Shown: one piece after another, positions 39,101-51,164 of the stretch
Position numbering within the stretch: position 1 is the first letter of the stretch
Layout of the letters: each line of letters opens with the position of its first letter
Source of the DNA: Cyanoderma ruficeps
Taxonomy: Eukaryota > Chordata > Aves > Passeriformes > Timaliidae
DNA: 64,000 bases
NCBI GenBank assembly: GCA_008694505.1
Contig: VZDJ01000047.1
Coordinates: 4,429,717-4,493,716 of the forward strand
Direction: 5' to 3'
The notes under the pieces: generated by a model
What the model was told of the DNA's origin: nothing
What the model saw: only the letters and a program-made list of their open reading frames with translations
The model's database searches: none
Position numbers and translations under genes: made by a program

Positions 39101-41319
39101 GAAGGAAAAAGAGAAAAAAAATCCTGTTTCTGAAGTTAACTCTAGCTCTGAGATGTTGGTTAAAAAAAACAGGGCAGATGGAAGTATGGATTTTAATATT
39201 ATCTCCAACTATGAGTTCAGGAAAAAATGACATTCTAGTGGTCTGGACTTTATTTCTTTCTCATTTCACCAGGAGGTCCCACATTAAATGCTTCCAGAAA
39301 TCGAAATGAATACATCTGCAGTTTCCCAGTGTGTGTTTTAGTTCCCTGTGGACACTACACTTCACAGCTTGTGACTTTAAAACATTCAAGCTTGAACAGG
39401 ACTGGTTCACTTAACTTTTAGAAAAATTTCTTCCAAAAATATCACACCACCTTGCAAGGAATTAAGCTTCCGATTGTTTTTAATAAGAAAGTGCTGTTGT
39501 CCTATTTTCTGGGCAGGCAAAGTAAACCACCAGGTTTAAGCACCTTTTTTCCCCCCAAGGCCTATCAATAAAGAAAAACCAAAGTGTTCTCATTTCCAGT
39601 TATAAATCTCATCTACTGGAACCTCCCTGCTTTGCTGTGGGTTGCCCTCTTTTACTGGTGCAGAAGAAGCAGGGGGGGAAAAAAGCATCACTCTCGCAAC
39701 AAAAAGTACCACACCCACCACACTTGAGCATAAATCAGACATTTCCCTTCCTCCTGTGAAGTTGTGAGCCAGTGCGGGAGATCAGTGCTCTGCCTGCCCT
39801 GCCCTCACTCCAGTGTGACATCCACCACCATCCTCACTTCTGCTGCTCATTCAACCCCCACACAATACTTTTTTTAATTAATTCCAGTGTCCTGGCCAAG
39901 TCCCGTTTTAGCTGATTACATTCAGTCTGCCTAACAAGCCCCCTGTGGTTTTCAGGTTGTTCTTCTTCACTTTTCTGCCCAAAGATTTGTGCAGCTGTCT
40001 TGAGCAAAAGAGTATTTAAGGTTTTTAAAAGGGGGAGTCACTGCAGGTCAGACACAGACGTATTACATTCCCTTCTCCTTTCTGTAGACTGACTCAGAAA
40101 TGAAGACCATACTGACAGCATTATATTTTCTGTTTGCATCCTAAGCTTTTAACACTGTTCATCTCTAAAAAGTCAACATGGATGCAATTTCCTGATAAAG
40201 AAGTAAAGAATAAGTACCAACACAAGACCTGAAAGGGACATAATTTTCTGCTGGAGCCTTCAACTCTAACACCTCAGCAAAAGCTCTGATCAGGAAGAGC
40301 AGCAAAAGAAGTCTAACTGAATTTTCTTCACACACTGCTAATAGATTAGTATTGACCAAGACGTGGTCCTCCACTCAAAAAAGTGTCCTGAGGATGAACT
40401 GTGAGATATTTAATTAGAGCAGGCCCAAGCCAGAGCTGTTACTGATTGAAACCTGAAAAAACTGTACACTATTGAGGTGTTCTCAAGGTTCAGGTCGACT
40501 GGTCAGTCGTGACATGGCTCATCCCCTGCTGCCACACAGACACAATAGCCAAACCCACACATACTTAGTGACCAGCTGCTCATGAACCACTTGGTCACTC
40601 ATCTGAGAAGGAAATTCTTCAGTCATTGCCACAGATTCCAAAATTTCAGGAAGCTGCACAGCTGGCTTTGCTCCCACCACCTCAGTCTGTTTCTGTTGAT
40701 ATCAGATAAAATTAGTAATGAACTTCTTCATATTCCAGCTCTGCATTGGAGGGGATTTTGATGCTACAGGCTGCTTCCAACTCCTTGGGTGGCTCTCTAC
40801 ATGTTCCCTCAGGCTTGGCCAGCTTACTCCAGCAGTGCTTTCTTCTACTGCCTTCTGCATCTGTTCACCAATTTTGCTTCTTTGGATCAGCAGGCTGATT
40901 ACAGACAAGGGAGATGATCAGGACTTTCCCTAAAGGCCATTGCTTAGTAAAGCACAGGAACTGAACTTCATGCTGCATCAAATTCCCATCAAAACCAGAG
41001 CTAAACACATACAAATGTGCTTGGGTTGGAACATTAAAAAAACAGAGTGTTATAGGAAACATCACATTACGTTTGAAACGCTTTTCTTAAACTGAAGGCT
41101 ACATGGGAAAAGGGGGAAGCACCTAACTCTGCACAAGGAATCCTTCACACCTTTGGCAGACTTCCATGTCTGCCATCAAACTGTATTTGGATAATTTCTT
41201 TTTCTGGTGGTCACTGTTTACTACAGCTGTGTCTCTCCTGATTACCCAGTGAGGGGTCTCTCCTAAAGCACTGTAGTGTGAACGTGCACAGTGTGATTTG
41301 CTCCCTCATTCTGTTTCAG

Positions 41320-41539
41320 GAGAATCCAGGAATTGGGGAATTGTTATGCTGACCGTGGTGAAGTGTTGTATCCTCGTAGGATCAATAGGTTTCACTGCTG
41401 CAAAGATGTGACATCTCAGCCTTTCCATCACAGCAAACTTCAATCTAAGGAGCCATCTGTTATTTTGCACTCTGACATCCTCTGGGTTTCCCTCAAGCCT
41501 TGGTACAAAACAAGGCATAGAAAAATACAGCACTGCCTG
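41320..41539 (+). other. Weak candidate exon (220 nt, open frame)
   Basis: CCCTCATTCTGTTTCAG ends at 41319 and a consensus donor CTG|GTAAGT begins at 41540. One plus-strand frame is open across the whole 220 bases (73 codons after one leading base), which is somewhat unusual for AT-rich DNA. The frame is rich in basic and aromatic residues (for example RRINRFHCCKD) and has no domain I recognise. It could be a lineage-specific or non-coding RNA exon, or chance. Confidence 0.18.
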
Positions 41540-43360
41540 GTAAGTTTATTACTTACTGGTAGTGTAATGTTTAAAGCAGTTAAATAAATTTATCTTCTGG
41601 TGGTCCTGTATTCAACTTGTGAACCACTCTGAGATGTGTGCTCAGGCCATGACAAAAAATATCTCTGTGTGCCTCTGTTCAGCATCCTCAGCATCACATT
41701 CCTTGCAGTTTCTGCAGCCTTGCTGCTCTTCAGCCACAACAGACATCAGAAACTCCAACTGAAATCCAGTGCTGTGCTTGCAAGGCTCCAGCTCAGCACC
41801 ACAAAGCCAAATAGCCACAAGCCTACACTGACCACAGCAGAAAACAAGCCCAGAGCATCAAGGTTGTTTTGTAACACTGAGGAAGACTTTTTAAAAGCCC
41901 ACGGTATCCTGACAGTCTGATGTAGAATATTCTGAGCAGTGGTAAGAAGCAGACTCCCTCACTAACACAGGCTGCCCTGTGGACCTGCAGCCAAATCTGA
42001 GATGTGCAGGACAAGATTTGTTTCCTGCTGCTACCCCCAGAGAGGGCAAACAGGTTCTCTTGCAGATGAATGCGAGCAAAAACTGCAGGATGAGATGCAG
42101 AGCTGTGAGTCAGAGGGACGATTTCCAGTGAGCTGCTCAGTTTCTCACAGACAACACTGGCTGGCACGGAAATTAGGCATCACAGGAGCATACTCTTCAA
42201 AACAGCATGGATGTGGCTTATTTTCATTAGGTTTAAATAACCCATGACTGTTTAACCTGTGGCTTAACTGCACTAAAGCCACACTTCTGTCATATGAAGT
42301 GTTGCCTCATTTAAAAGCCAACATCTTGTTTTCTGTGATAAACACAAGTCGTGGGGTTACTACACCAGCAAATTGTTAAAAACATTCAGTTTGCTTCGTT
42401 TTCTTAGACTGCTTTTAAACTCCACTGCCAGCTGGTCAATGAAAGTATTATTTGTTCCTTGACAAATTGTGAAGTCCTTTCAAGGCTACATTTCAAAAAA
42501 AAATCATTCCCAGCACAAATTGCTTTCAAGTCAATTACTCGACATTTATTTCCCTTCATGAGTATCCAAAGAAATGCACTGGGTTTGGACAAAAGATGCT
42601 GCATGTCAAGATCAATTTGCCATCTACAATGCTTTCATGTCTATTCTCCTGTGACTCTCCTTTACTTTAAGCACTGAATTTCTCTTGACTGCCTTAACCA
42701 ATCCCCTAGGATGCTCATTTGCAGAGGGGACTGCAAACTTGGCAGTCTTTTATTTGACACTCCTTATACTGCTATAGAAAACAGATGTAGCCCGTTTCAG
42801 TCATAAGCAATTAAAAATATCCATCTAGGCGTAATGTGTCTTTTTATTTCCCCATGAAAACATGGAGTAAGTAGTTCTGCAGCTGCCCCATCATCTGTGT
42901 GGCACCTCCACAAGGATGTTTTGCAGCTTGGCTTATTTTCAGAGGACTACTGCATTTAATAAAAAAGTGTCATAACCCTGGTGTCAACACATGAGAACGT
43001 GGCTGCTCTGATCACTCTTGCTATAATCTGCTACAACTTTCCATAATCAACCCACCGAAGTGAGTTTTTCTCTTTACACCTGGCAATGAATGGTCCTTTT
43101 CACAACCACAGAGCTGATTTCTTTGGTGCTATCCAGAAGATTTTTTTTTTCAAAAGTGTGTCCATGATCCCCACCCCAGCAGACAAGTGCAATCTAAGGT
43201 TTGCAATCTAAGCACTTGAAGAAGGAAATTCGGGGAGTTCCCTTCCTTGAAGCTATTCCTATGGAATTCCAAATAGGAGCTATTTCCCTCCTCCCCATTG
43301 GCAGCTGTACCTGGAAACATTCTCAGAGCTGTGTGGAGAAACCAGATATCATCCTTTATT

Positions 43361-43366
43361 ATAGTG
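43361..43366. repeat. Target-site duplication ATAGTG (left)
   Basis: ATAGTG immediately precedes the LTR and recurs at 43671-43676 directly after it. A 6-bp duplication is characteristic of ERVK-type (class II, beta-retrovirus-like) integration. Confidence 0.9.
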
Positions 43367-43670
43367 TGTCGTGGGGCGAAGCTGGGCGTGTTCCAATTTA
43401 GGAACACTGGAATGAAACTCAGGAGACGGCTGTTGCAAAAAATTCTCTATTTAATTCTATTTTGACTCCAGTATTTATAGATATGTACAGAGGTCAAGAG
43501 ATTGGCTACAGAGGTCGCCACCCCTTCAGCCTGGATGGTGGACATCACCATCAATCATTTCTTCTCTCACAGGAGAAGTATGTAAACATTCTAAGAATAG
43601 ACATTATTTACATGAAGGCTGCATGAGAAAGTTCTACAGAAAGACAAAAGACAGAAAACTCAGGACAACA
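43367..43670 (-). mobile_element. ERVK-type solo LTR with intact 6-bp target duplication
   Basis: Read on the minus strand, the element starts TGTTGTCCTGAG and ends CCCCACGACA, so it has TG..CA ends with imperfect terminal inversions, 304 bp in all. Minus-strand signals are a TATA box TATAAATA (43472-43479 on plus) and a possible ATTAAA polyadenylation signal (43450-43455), giving U3, R and U5 in order. Perfect ATAGTG direct repeats flank it. There is no internal viral sequence, so it is a solo LTR. The U3 to TATA portion is repeated at 62611-62814, where the U5 end is missing. The family name is not assigned; ERVK type is inferred from the 6-bp duplication and short LTR. Confidence 0.9.
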
Positions 43671-43676
43671 ATAGTG
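43671..43676. repeat. Target-site duplication ATAGTG (right)
   Basis: Matches 43361-43366 exactly, directly abutting the terminal CA of the plus-strand view of the LTR. Confidence 0.9.
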
Positions 43677-46600
43677 GTTGACAGGTGCCATGCTGGGGTG
43701 TTTTACTCGGGAATGCGCACCCTGATAGTCGGCCTAGAATTCCCGGAAAGAGCTGCATGCACAAACAAAACTCTCCTGGATATACAAAAATCCATTCCTG
43801 GAGTACCCAATTGCCTTTGGCCTCTGCATTCAGCATCATGGTTTGTGCCTCTTGTGCACCTCATCCTCCCATCTGTTCCTCAAAGCAGAACAGCAAAGGA
43901 GTGCCAGCACAGCTGAGTCAGTGACTTCTGCAACACTCTGGTCACTTAACACCTCCTAGAGCAGCTCCACAATAAATATTACCTATAACAAATACCACCT
44001 GCTTAGGAATATAGGATTCCACCAGCAGGAAAGTACTCAATAGACAAATAATAATTAAAAAAAAGGAAAAATTCAAATGTCAGTTCTTTCCAAAGTCAGC
44101 TCTTTCAATAATAAGATCAAACAATACCTCTTGGTCTTTTCTGGGGTTTTTTCAGTTTCTGGAAGCAGACAGTAATGTTTTCAGGGTAGTAGTCTTCAAA
44201 TGGGCAGCTAGATATAACAATACTAGCCTAAAGATTTTTTTTTTTCCTCTGTGGAAGTCCTAACAACGTCCTAGATTCAGGAGTGACCCTGAGGGAAGCA
44301 AATAGGAGTGTTGTGTAGGACATAAACCTGTTATCAGTCATGGGGAATCCCTGATGACTGTGTTTTTGTCTTTAGCCATAGTAGACAAATGTGAGGTGTA
44401 ACTGAAAATTACAATACTCCACCTACAAGTACCTAGGGAGTCTAAGATACCCACAGGACTAAACAAAAGTTTTAAAATTAATTTAAAGAAAAATAAAATA
44501 ACAACAATTACAGGGTGAAGGGGCAGCTTCTTGTCCCTCAAAGTACAGAAAGAATGAGCTTAAATAAGGACCCTGGAAAAAAAAAAGGTGAGGGCAGGGT
44601 TAGAAAGGCTGGAGGGTCATCAGGCCCTGGTGTGGCTCATTAGACCCTCGATAGCTTCTTAGTGCCATCAGGGGTTTGAAATCCACACAAAATCTCTGCG
44701 AAATTGTAAGGTTGGCTCGTTAATGGAAATATAAGTTTGTGATAAACACGCAGGGAATCTGCTTTGCTGCTGCGTGAGAGAATATTTAAAGAGATAATAT
44801 ATACGGCAATAATTTCATTTTGTGCTAGGTCTGGCCATTCATACCTTCCTGCTTTATAAGAACTGTGTTCAGAGAAAACTGCACTGTTCAGTGCTCCAGT
44901 TTACAGACACAGCATTTCAATGGCTCTTCAAAGCACTCACAGAATTCAAGCTGAGTTTCTTCAGACTGCCTGGGGGAAGTCTCGGTGGTGCCCTTCATTG
45001 ACAGGCAGCCTGATACAAACTCTGGGCTTTGGGCAGTCCTGGTTACCCTGAGGAGCCTTGAGGTCGTTGCTGATATCTGCTGTGCACACACCCTGCTTGT
45101 AAAGTCAAATGAAAAGCAGCAGCTGCAGAACATCCCGTGGTTACCACGGAACGTGTTTGCCAAAAATTGCTATTCCATCAGTCAGACTATCCCCTTCCCC
45201 ACAGCAATCCTGTCTCCCTCAGTGAGTTTTCAAGTTCTTTTTGGAAGGCTTCCCTTTCTCAGCACTGAGTATTTCTAGATTAGTTTAAGGTCTTGGAAGA
45301 AAGCAAAATTTAATCTGCTCAAAAGCTTCACACTTACATAGTTCCTCAAGAAAGAAAAGTCAAATGTTAAGCTCTTTAATGTGATTACTGCTTAGAACCT
45401 TTCTTTTAAGTGTTGACATGATTCCCAGATAGTTCTAGTGAAAATTTTGTTTAAGAACTCTATTGCATTGTGTTTCAAATTCCTACCAAAATATTCCAAA
45501 TTTCTGAGTTCAGTTTTTCCTTATGTTGCAATAGTTCATCAAGAAACAATAAATTTTAGACAAAAGTGAACTGTGTTTTCATGTTTTGAAATAGCTGTGG
45601 GTATTTTCCAGCTACCTCTGCTGCTGACAGCATCAGAGCTTCCTCTGTTCTCCCTCTGTGTCGGAGCTCTCTGCTCTGGTTGAGAAATAAAACAGTCAAA
45701 GCAGCTAAATAAAACTTCAGTACAACCTGAGATGGCTTTGCAAATTTTAATAGGCTGCTAAAAGACTTCTTCCCAACGTGTTTCATACTGGAGAATATCT
45801 GATCCTGTCTCTCACACTACATGAAAACAGGAGCTCACGTCACCTCTCTGAGCAGAGCTTCCAGGTTTTTATAATTGACATTTTCCAGCTGCTGATGGAG
45901 TATGCTCAGATTCTGTTACTTGAGGCAGTCTCTAAACATCCAGATTTTGTTAGAGATTTCTGTGTTACAGGATTTAGTTAGATTCTTTTCATGGCCTTTT
46001 ACTCTTCATAGTCAAGAGCATTTTAGACAACCGCAGTATGAAATGTAATCATGTATCTCTCCACCTTTGCTTTAACACATTGAGTACTTAATAAGCTCCT
46101 TGCTGTCAAGCTCTTATCACTCATGATGTATTCCAGCTGTCTGAACATACAAATTTCATATACAAGAACCAGAGAAAATTCAGACCTTGATGAAACCACA
46201 TTCTTTGCAGTTATAGTAACTTTAATAGCTAAAGACAACTGGTGGTACAGCTGAATGCATCATAAACCAAATTGCTCCCTTTTCCAGTTAACCAAACAGC
46301 TCCTTCCTCCCCCTCCAGAAACTGAAGAACAAATTATCAATAATAGGCAGATGGCCATTAGCATAATCCATAAAGCCAGAAGACATTACAGTACTTTGTA
46401 TCTATCAACACTGATTAGCAGCATAACGTTTAATTAGCCCCTACGAAGAGAACAGTGAGTAACAGGGTAGGGATATGACAAAGGAAATGGGTTTAATAAT
46501 CTCCTGGATGTTTTTCAAAGTGAAATCATTTCCAGCTCATAGGCTCTTCAGCAAGGGGTGCTTTAGCACGGATGGGTTCAGAATGTGCACGTTGATCAAA

Positions 46601-47222
46601 ACATGGAAAATTACAAGTTTTCACAGACATAAATTTATCTAAAGTATTAGAATCTGAGAAGAAAGAATCTTGTCGGAGCTGATCTCATTCTAGGTTGCTA
46701 ATAAAGAAGCAAATCAAGAGAGAGAGGAATTTTGTGGCTGTAGGAAGAACAGGTTGTATATTAAAGCCTGGGAGCATTGAAAATGTTTCCTTGGATTAAG
46801 TCCAACAAGCCTTTGACAATTCCACTTTCACTGGCCTTCATTAAACCAAATATAAATTTATATCTAATTATATAAGCACCAACTCAAAGTCTAAAGACAA
46901 CAAAGCGTAACAGCTTAAGACTCAAATATTTATTAAGTAATACAGAAAAAAAAACCAACAGTGCTTTGGCAGTGTCCTGTCTCAAGTCTCTTTTAAAAAA
47001 TAACAATAAATAAATAAGTAAGTTATTTTTCAGGTGAATGAATTGCATGACTATATAAATGTTAAAAGATACATATTAGATCACATAATATTTCCAAAAT
47101 ATCTTGTATGTTTGAGGAGGAAAATTTGAGCCCTTTAGCACAAAACACACACAGAAGGCAATGACTATCATTTCATCTCCAAACTCAACAGGGAGAGAAG
47201 ATAGAAGGGCATCATTTTCTTT
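43677..47222. other. Single-copy non-coding DNA
   Basis: No gene or repeat recognised; frames of 91-97 codons at 43623-43916, 44888-45163 and 44985-45278 lack motifs, and the last two overlap on opposite strands. A 15-base palindrome containing CpG lies at 45135-45149. Poly-A runs occur near 44578 and 46946. Confidence 0.5.
45135..45149. promoter_or_regulatory. 15-base palindrome CCGTGGTTACCACGG
   Basis: Seven-base arms CCGTGGT and ACCACGG around one central T. The plus strand contains CGTGGTT, which fits the RUNX consensus YGYGGTY. Two CpGs persist within it, in otherwise CpG-poor DNA. Any protein binding is speculative. Confidence 0.3.
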
Positions 47223-47241
47223 TATATATATATATATATAT
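47223..47241. repeat. (TA)n microsatellite
   Basis: About nine TA dinucleotides. Probably length-polymorphic. Confidence 0.9.
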
Positions 47242-47428
47242 TTGTGTATCTTATTTAATATTTCAGCATATTACCATTCTTTCCATTGCAATCCCTTCCC
47301 CTCTCAGGTTATCTCAACGAGGAAAGAAGCACCAGCAGGGCTGCCCACAGCAGAGGTGAAACTGTACCACAGGTACTGGGGCAGAGATGTGGCACCAAAG
47401 GCAAAACTGGGGCAGTTCCTGCAGTGCA

Positions 47429-47457
47429 GGGGTCACTGACCCCCTGACTGGGGTCAG
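47429..47457. promoter_or_regulatory. IR-1 nuclear-receptor-like palindrome nested in a hairpin
   Basis: GGGTCA-C-TGACCC at 47430-47442 is an inverted repeat of the receptor half-site with a 1-base spacer (IR-1, the arrangement preferred by FXR/RXR). It is followed by CTGACCCC (47436-47443), a 6-base loop, and GGGGTCAG (47450-47457), so three half-sites can pair alternatively. The motif is visible in the sequence; receptor binding is not shown. Confidence 0.4.
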
Positions 47458-48023
47458 TCTGCTGCCATTTGCTGTCCTGACTGCACAGCTGCAGGAAAAC
47501 CTGCAATAAAACCAGTGGCTGGGCATCTGAGGAGTTTTCTTTCCTCCTCTGTTGAGGATTGTTATTAGCTCAGTGGGGAATGGGAGAAGGGAAGAGCTGG
47601 GGCAGAACAGTCCCTGAGATTTGGGCAGGATAAGAGACAGAAGGAAGTTGCTGGAGCTGACAGCGACACTGAGAGGAGCCTGAAAAGGAAACCCAGAGTG
47701 GTGCATGCCACCCTTTGGTTCAAAACAGACAGCTCCTGGTGTAGGCAGTAAATCACGGGAGAACAAGAATGTTCCATGTGGGAACATCCACCTCAAGAAT
47801 CCTTTTTCTATTAAGCATGCAAGTGAAGGAGATAAACACCTGTACAAAAAACAGACACGGAAACCACAGGCACATCAGGGGACTGGAGGAAGGCAGATCA
47901 AAGCAGAGGGGAGATACATTGTCAGGGCAGTGATGAATGCCTCTCTGAACGGCATCACCTTCATCTGCCTGAACACATCCCCACCTGCTACTGGAGCAAA
48001 CAGCACCTGGAGACAAGGTTGCC

Positions 48024-48042
48024 TTGATGCAAATTGCATCAA
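48024..48042. promoter_or_regulatory. 19-base palindrome with octamer and C/EBP-ATF-like cores
   Basis: TTGATGCAA, a single A, then TTGCATCAA: 9-bp perfect arms. It contains ATGCAAAT (the POU/octamer motif) on the plus strand and TGATGCAA on both strands, which resembles C/EBP-ATF composite sites. Function unproven. Confidence 0.35.
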
Positions 48043-48849
48043 ATTGTGCAATCCGCCCCAACAAAAACATTTGGGAGGGAATATATTGCTGAAGCAGTTC
48101 AAAAAACAAATAGGATTTCATATCCCTACCCCTTTTTCACAACAAGGAGAGTCTTTGGACAAGTAATTTCAGTGTTCCAGATGAGAAGTGCAGGACTTCC
48201 TTTTCTCCCTACTTCAAGAGAGCTTGGGCAAATTGCAAGTCACAGTGTTTTTCAGCTTCATAAAGCTGTTTCATTAACTGTTCTCATCTCAGATGAGTCT
48301 CGGCTAAGCCTAAATTAACAGCTTTACCAAATTAAAAAATGTTCTTCTCGAATGCATCCCCTACCTTTCTGCCCCTAGAGGCTTCAGTGCAAAAGGAAAG
48401 GAAATGTAGCCTAGAGACTATAAGGTCTTCCCTACCTCTCAGGTCTATTATTAAAAAAAAACTATTTATGGTTGCACTGTGCCATTGCCTACCATGCTGT
48501 ACAGATGTCCAGGAACGGATGCAATTCAAAGCCACATTTTGGTGTAAAGATAATGGCCTTGGCTGGGCTGTCTGGGTATACCAGGGTGCTTTTATATTGT
48601 TCCTTCCTTTAGTACTAGATCAATTGAATACAGAAATAGATAAGTTTTATGGATTTATCTCTGTTTGGCTGTTCTCAGTTCATCCTTTCCCTTTCTATGC
48701 TGATAAATGTGGGCATCTCCCCTCCCTAATTCAACAACTTTCCTCATTTTGATAGAACAAAGTATACAAAGTAACGTAGGGTTCAAGTGTGCTACATCAA
48801 TCTTTCACGTGATTCCATTACTTGGCAAAACCACAGCTTGCACTGTCGT

Positions 48850-48869
48850 TTTGCATATTAATATGCAAA
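48850..48869. promoter_or_regulatory. 20-base perfect palindrome with paired octamer motifs
   Basis: TTTGCATATTAATATGCAAA is its own reverse complement. The right half extends to a perfect octamer ATGCAAAT (48863-48870) and the left half is a one-mismatch octamer. Between them is ATTAAT, a homeodomain core. Such an arrangement could bind a POU-factor dimer; this is inference from the motif. Confidence 0.4.
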
Positions 48870-51164
48870 TATGTTTTCCAATTAGTCACAGCAAATTAAC
48901 TGCCCTTGTCCTAAGCAAGGACAGTGCCATTGGCCTCGCTGTAGCATTCCATCTTGTGAACCCTTAGCCGAGAGTTCAGGCCTAATTAAGCAAAATCCAC
49001 TTGGATGAAAGGTGCTCACTTGCAGGGTGCTTAGAGAAATCCTACTTGAAAAGATTCATTTCGGAGAAAACACGAGTAAATATGGACATAAACTTCATCT
49101 ACAAATCAAATCCTGCTTTAATCCAGATATCCCCAAAGGTTTTGCTGTTGCTGCACACAAGGCATCGATTTCATACAACACTCAATCATGAGCCCAAGAT
49201 CAATATACAGCACAATAACTGCCCGTTCAAAGCTCAGCATGACTGCAAAGACTGGTGCTCTGATGGGGACAGAAACATCACAGAATTTTGCAGTTCCTCT
49301 GATCAGGAAGACAGTCCATTTATTGTCATTGGAAATCACTGGACCTCTTGGCATGGAACTGGCATAGTATTGTCAAGTGGGTTTGGTCACAAAAAAACTG
49401 GGATGAGAATGACTTTCAGCCTTCTATAAGGTCACCAAGACCTCCTGAGCATCAAGAAGTGACAGGAACTGTGCTGAACCACTTGGCCTCTCAACCATCT
49501 TCTGTGAAATTTGACTGTATGATTATGTCTTAGTCAAATTAAGTATTAACACCAAACTCAACATGTTGTCATATGAATCAAATCACATTTTTCCCTTAAA
49601 CCTGAGTGAAATTAATTCAGTTATTTCTTTTGCTTTAAATGTGCAATTAGCAGAGACATTTTTCCATTGCTTAAATGACAACTTCAATCCTCACATTTGA
49701 CACAAAAGTTGACATATTTTTAGACAATAGAATTCGCTAGAACATTTCAAGTGGTTTTGAGAGTGTGGTAATTGCAGATCTGATGGTGGTGCAAAATCAA
49801 AGACAGGAATAGTAAATGTTGTACCTAGATAATCTGAGGGAAACAATGTCTCATGTCTTTCTGCCTATGCCAGTTTTGAACGAGTGCATGTCAGTAAAAC
49901 ACCTGCCTTATCAAATCCTGTGCTGGAATACATAGCCAGGCTTAGCTTGAGGTTTCCTGTGGAAATTATGTCTGTGCTAGCAAGAGTTTCAATGCCCTAG
50001 AATACCCTCTGCTCTTGGCATCTCAAGCAGTTGTTTTTCTCAGGTAGATTACTTTAGATTTGCCTTACCAAGGCCAAAAGAGAGAAAATAACTCTAAGGA
50101 GTGGGAAAGCGACCTTAGCATATTTTGTATTCTCTGTGTCACCCAGAGCTTGTGTGGGTTTTTAAACAGTGTGTTAACTCGGAGTAGATGAATCAGCCTG
50201 AAGATGGCAAGAGTTTGAAAGCACAGCAAGAGCTGCCTGGCCTGGCCTCTCTACCTCACCATAATGACTTTTTGAAGCTGCATTTTCAGGGGATAGGGAG
50301 GAATAACTTGACACTGACCATAATACAAATGTCAAAATCCTCCTACTGCACACTCAGAGCTATTACTGGACTGCAGGAGAGGCAGGGGAAGAGGAAGAAG
50401 TGGTGCTTATCAACATTCTTATCAGCTTATTAATCTGTTCTCAGTTTAGTGCCATTTGCTGTCTTTCAGCCATCCCCAGAATCACAGTGCTCGGACAGGT
50501 AAAATCCCATTTTGGGGGATGTGTTGATGCCTCTGTGTTAACAACACCTAAACCAATATATATCTTTTATACGAGCTATTTTTATCAAATGAGGCTGCCA
50601 ATATTCTCGTGCTGCACGTCCTTAAGTTGCAGTCGTGTCAATTCCAGGAGCAGCTGAGAGTTTCCAGCTTTGCTAAAATACACAAACAAATGCACTCTCA
50701 TCTCTCCGTACCCAGGTGTGAGAAAGCAAAAAGAGAAAACTAAACCTTTTCCTTTGAGTAAAGAGAAAAGGTTTTATTGTTAACAAGGAGAGAATTAGAG
50801 CTGCTTCAAACTTTAATATTAAGAAAGTGTATTTTTCAAAACAGGCTGTCACTCAAAGAGAGTCACCAAACCTGGCAGATGGTCAGGTAAGAAGGAGGTG
50901 CAACTAGCAATGAAATGGGAAACCTTTCCACCTGGCTTCCAAAACAGAGCTGATTAGGCACCAAGTAGGTAGAATTTCCATCAGCAAGGTGCACGTGTTT
51001 GTGGCCTATTAATAGAGAGCACCTGCAGGTATTGTCATCATCACAGGACACGGTTAACGAGACACAGTAATGACACAGAGAAAGAAAACTAAATTTTCTA
51101 CACATCCAACTTTTAGCACAATGGCAGACACGCTTCGTGGTACTGGAAAAAAAGGCCTCTGAAA

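Larger units (their letters stand above)
36181..43366. other. Single-copy non-coding DNA
   Basis: No supported gene in about 7 kb. A 155-codon minus-strand frame at 38351-38818 overlaps a 92-codon frame (38670-38948) in another register; neither has a recognised domain. Opposed frames of 94-114 codons lie at 41636-42167. A candidate exon is listed at 41320-41539. No LINE or LTR fragments recognised. Confidence 0.5.
47242..51164. other. Non-coding DNA with a GC-richer, stop-poor stretch
   Basis: From about 47300 to 49430 several long frames occur: minus 47314-47847 (177 codons), plus 47705-48166 (153), minus 47753-48121 (122), plus 48339-48752 (137) and plus 49001-49429 (142). They lie in different registers and strands, overlap each other, and none has a recognised domain or clean exon boundaries. 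I take them as by-products of local composition. The stretch also carries the palindromes at 47429, 48024 and 48850. Confidence 0.5.

Noticed and set aside
47314..47847. 177-codon minus-strand open frame, the longest in the window
   Set aside because: No recognisable domain, it overlaps long frames in other registers and strands, and the patch is GC-richer and stop-poor. It reads like chance.
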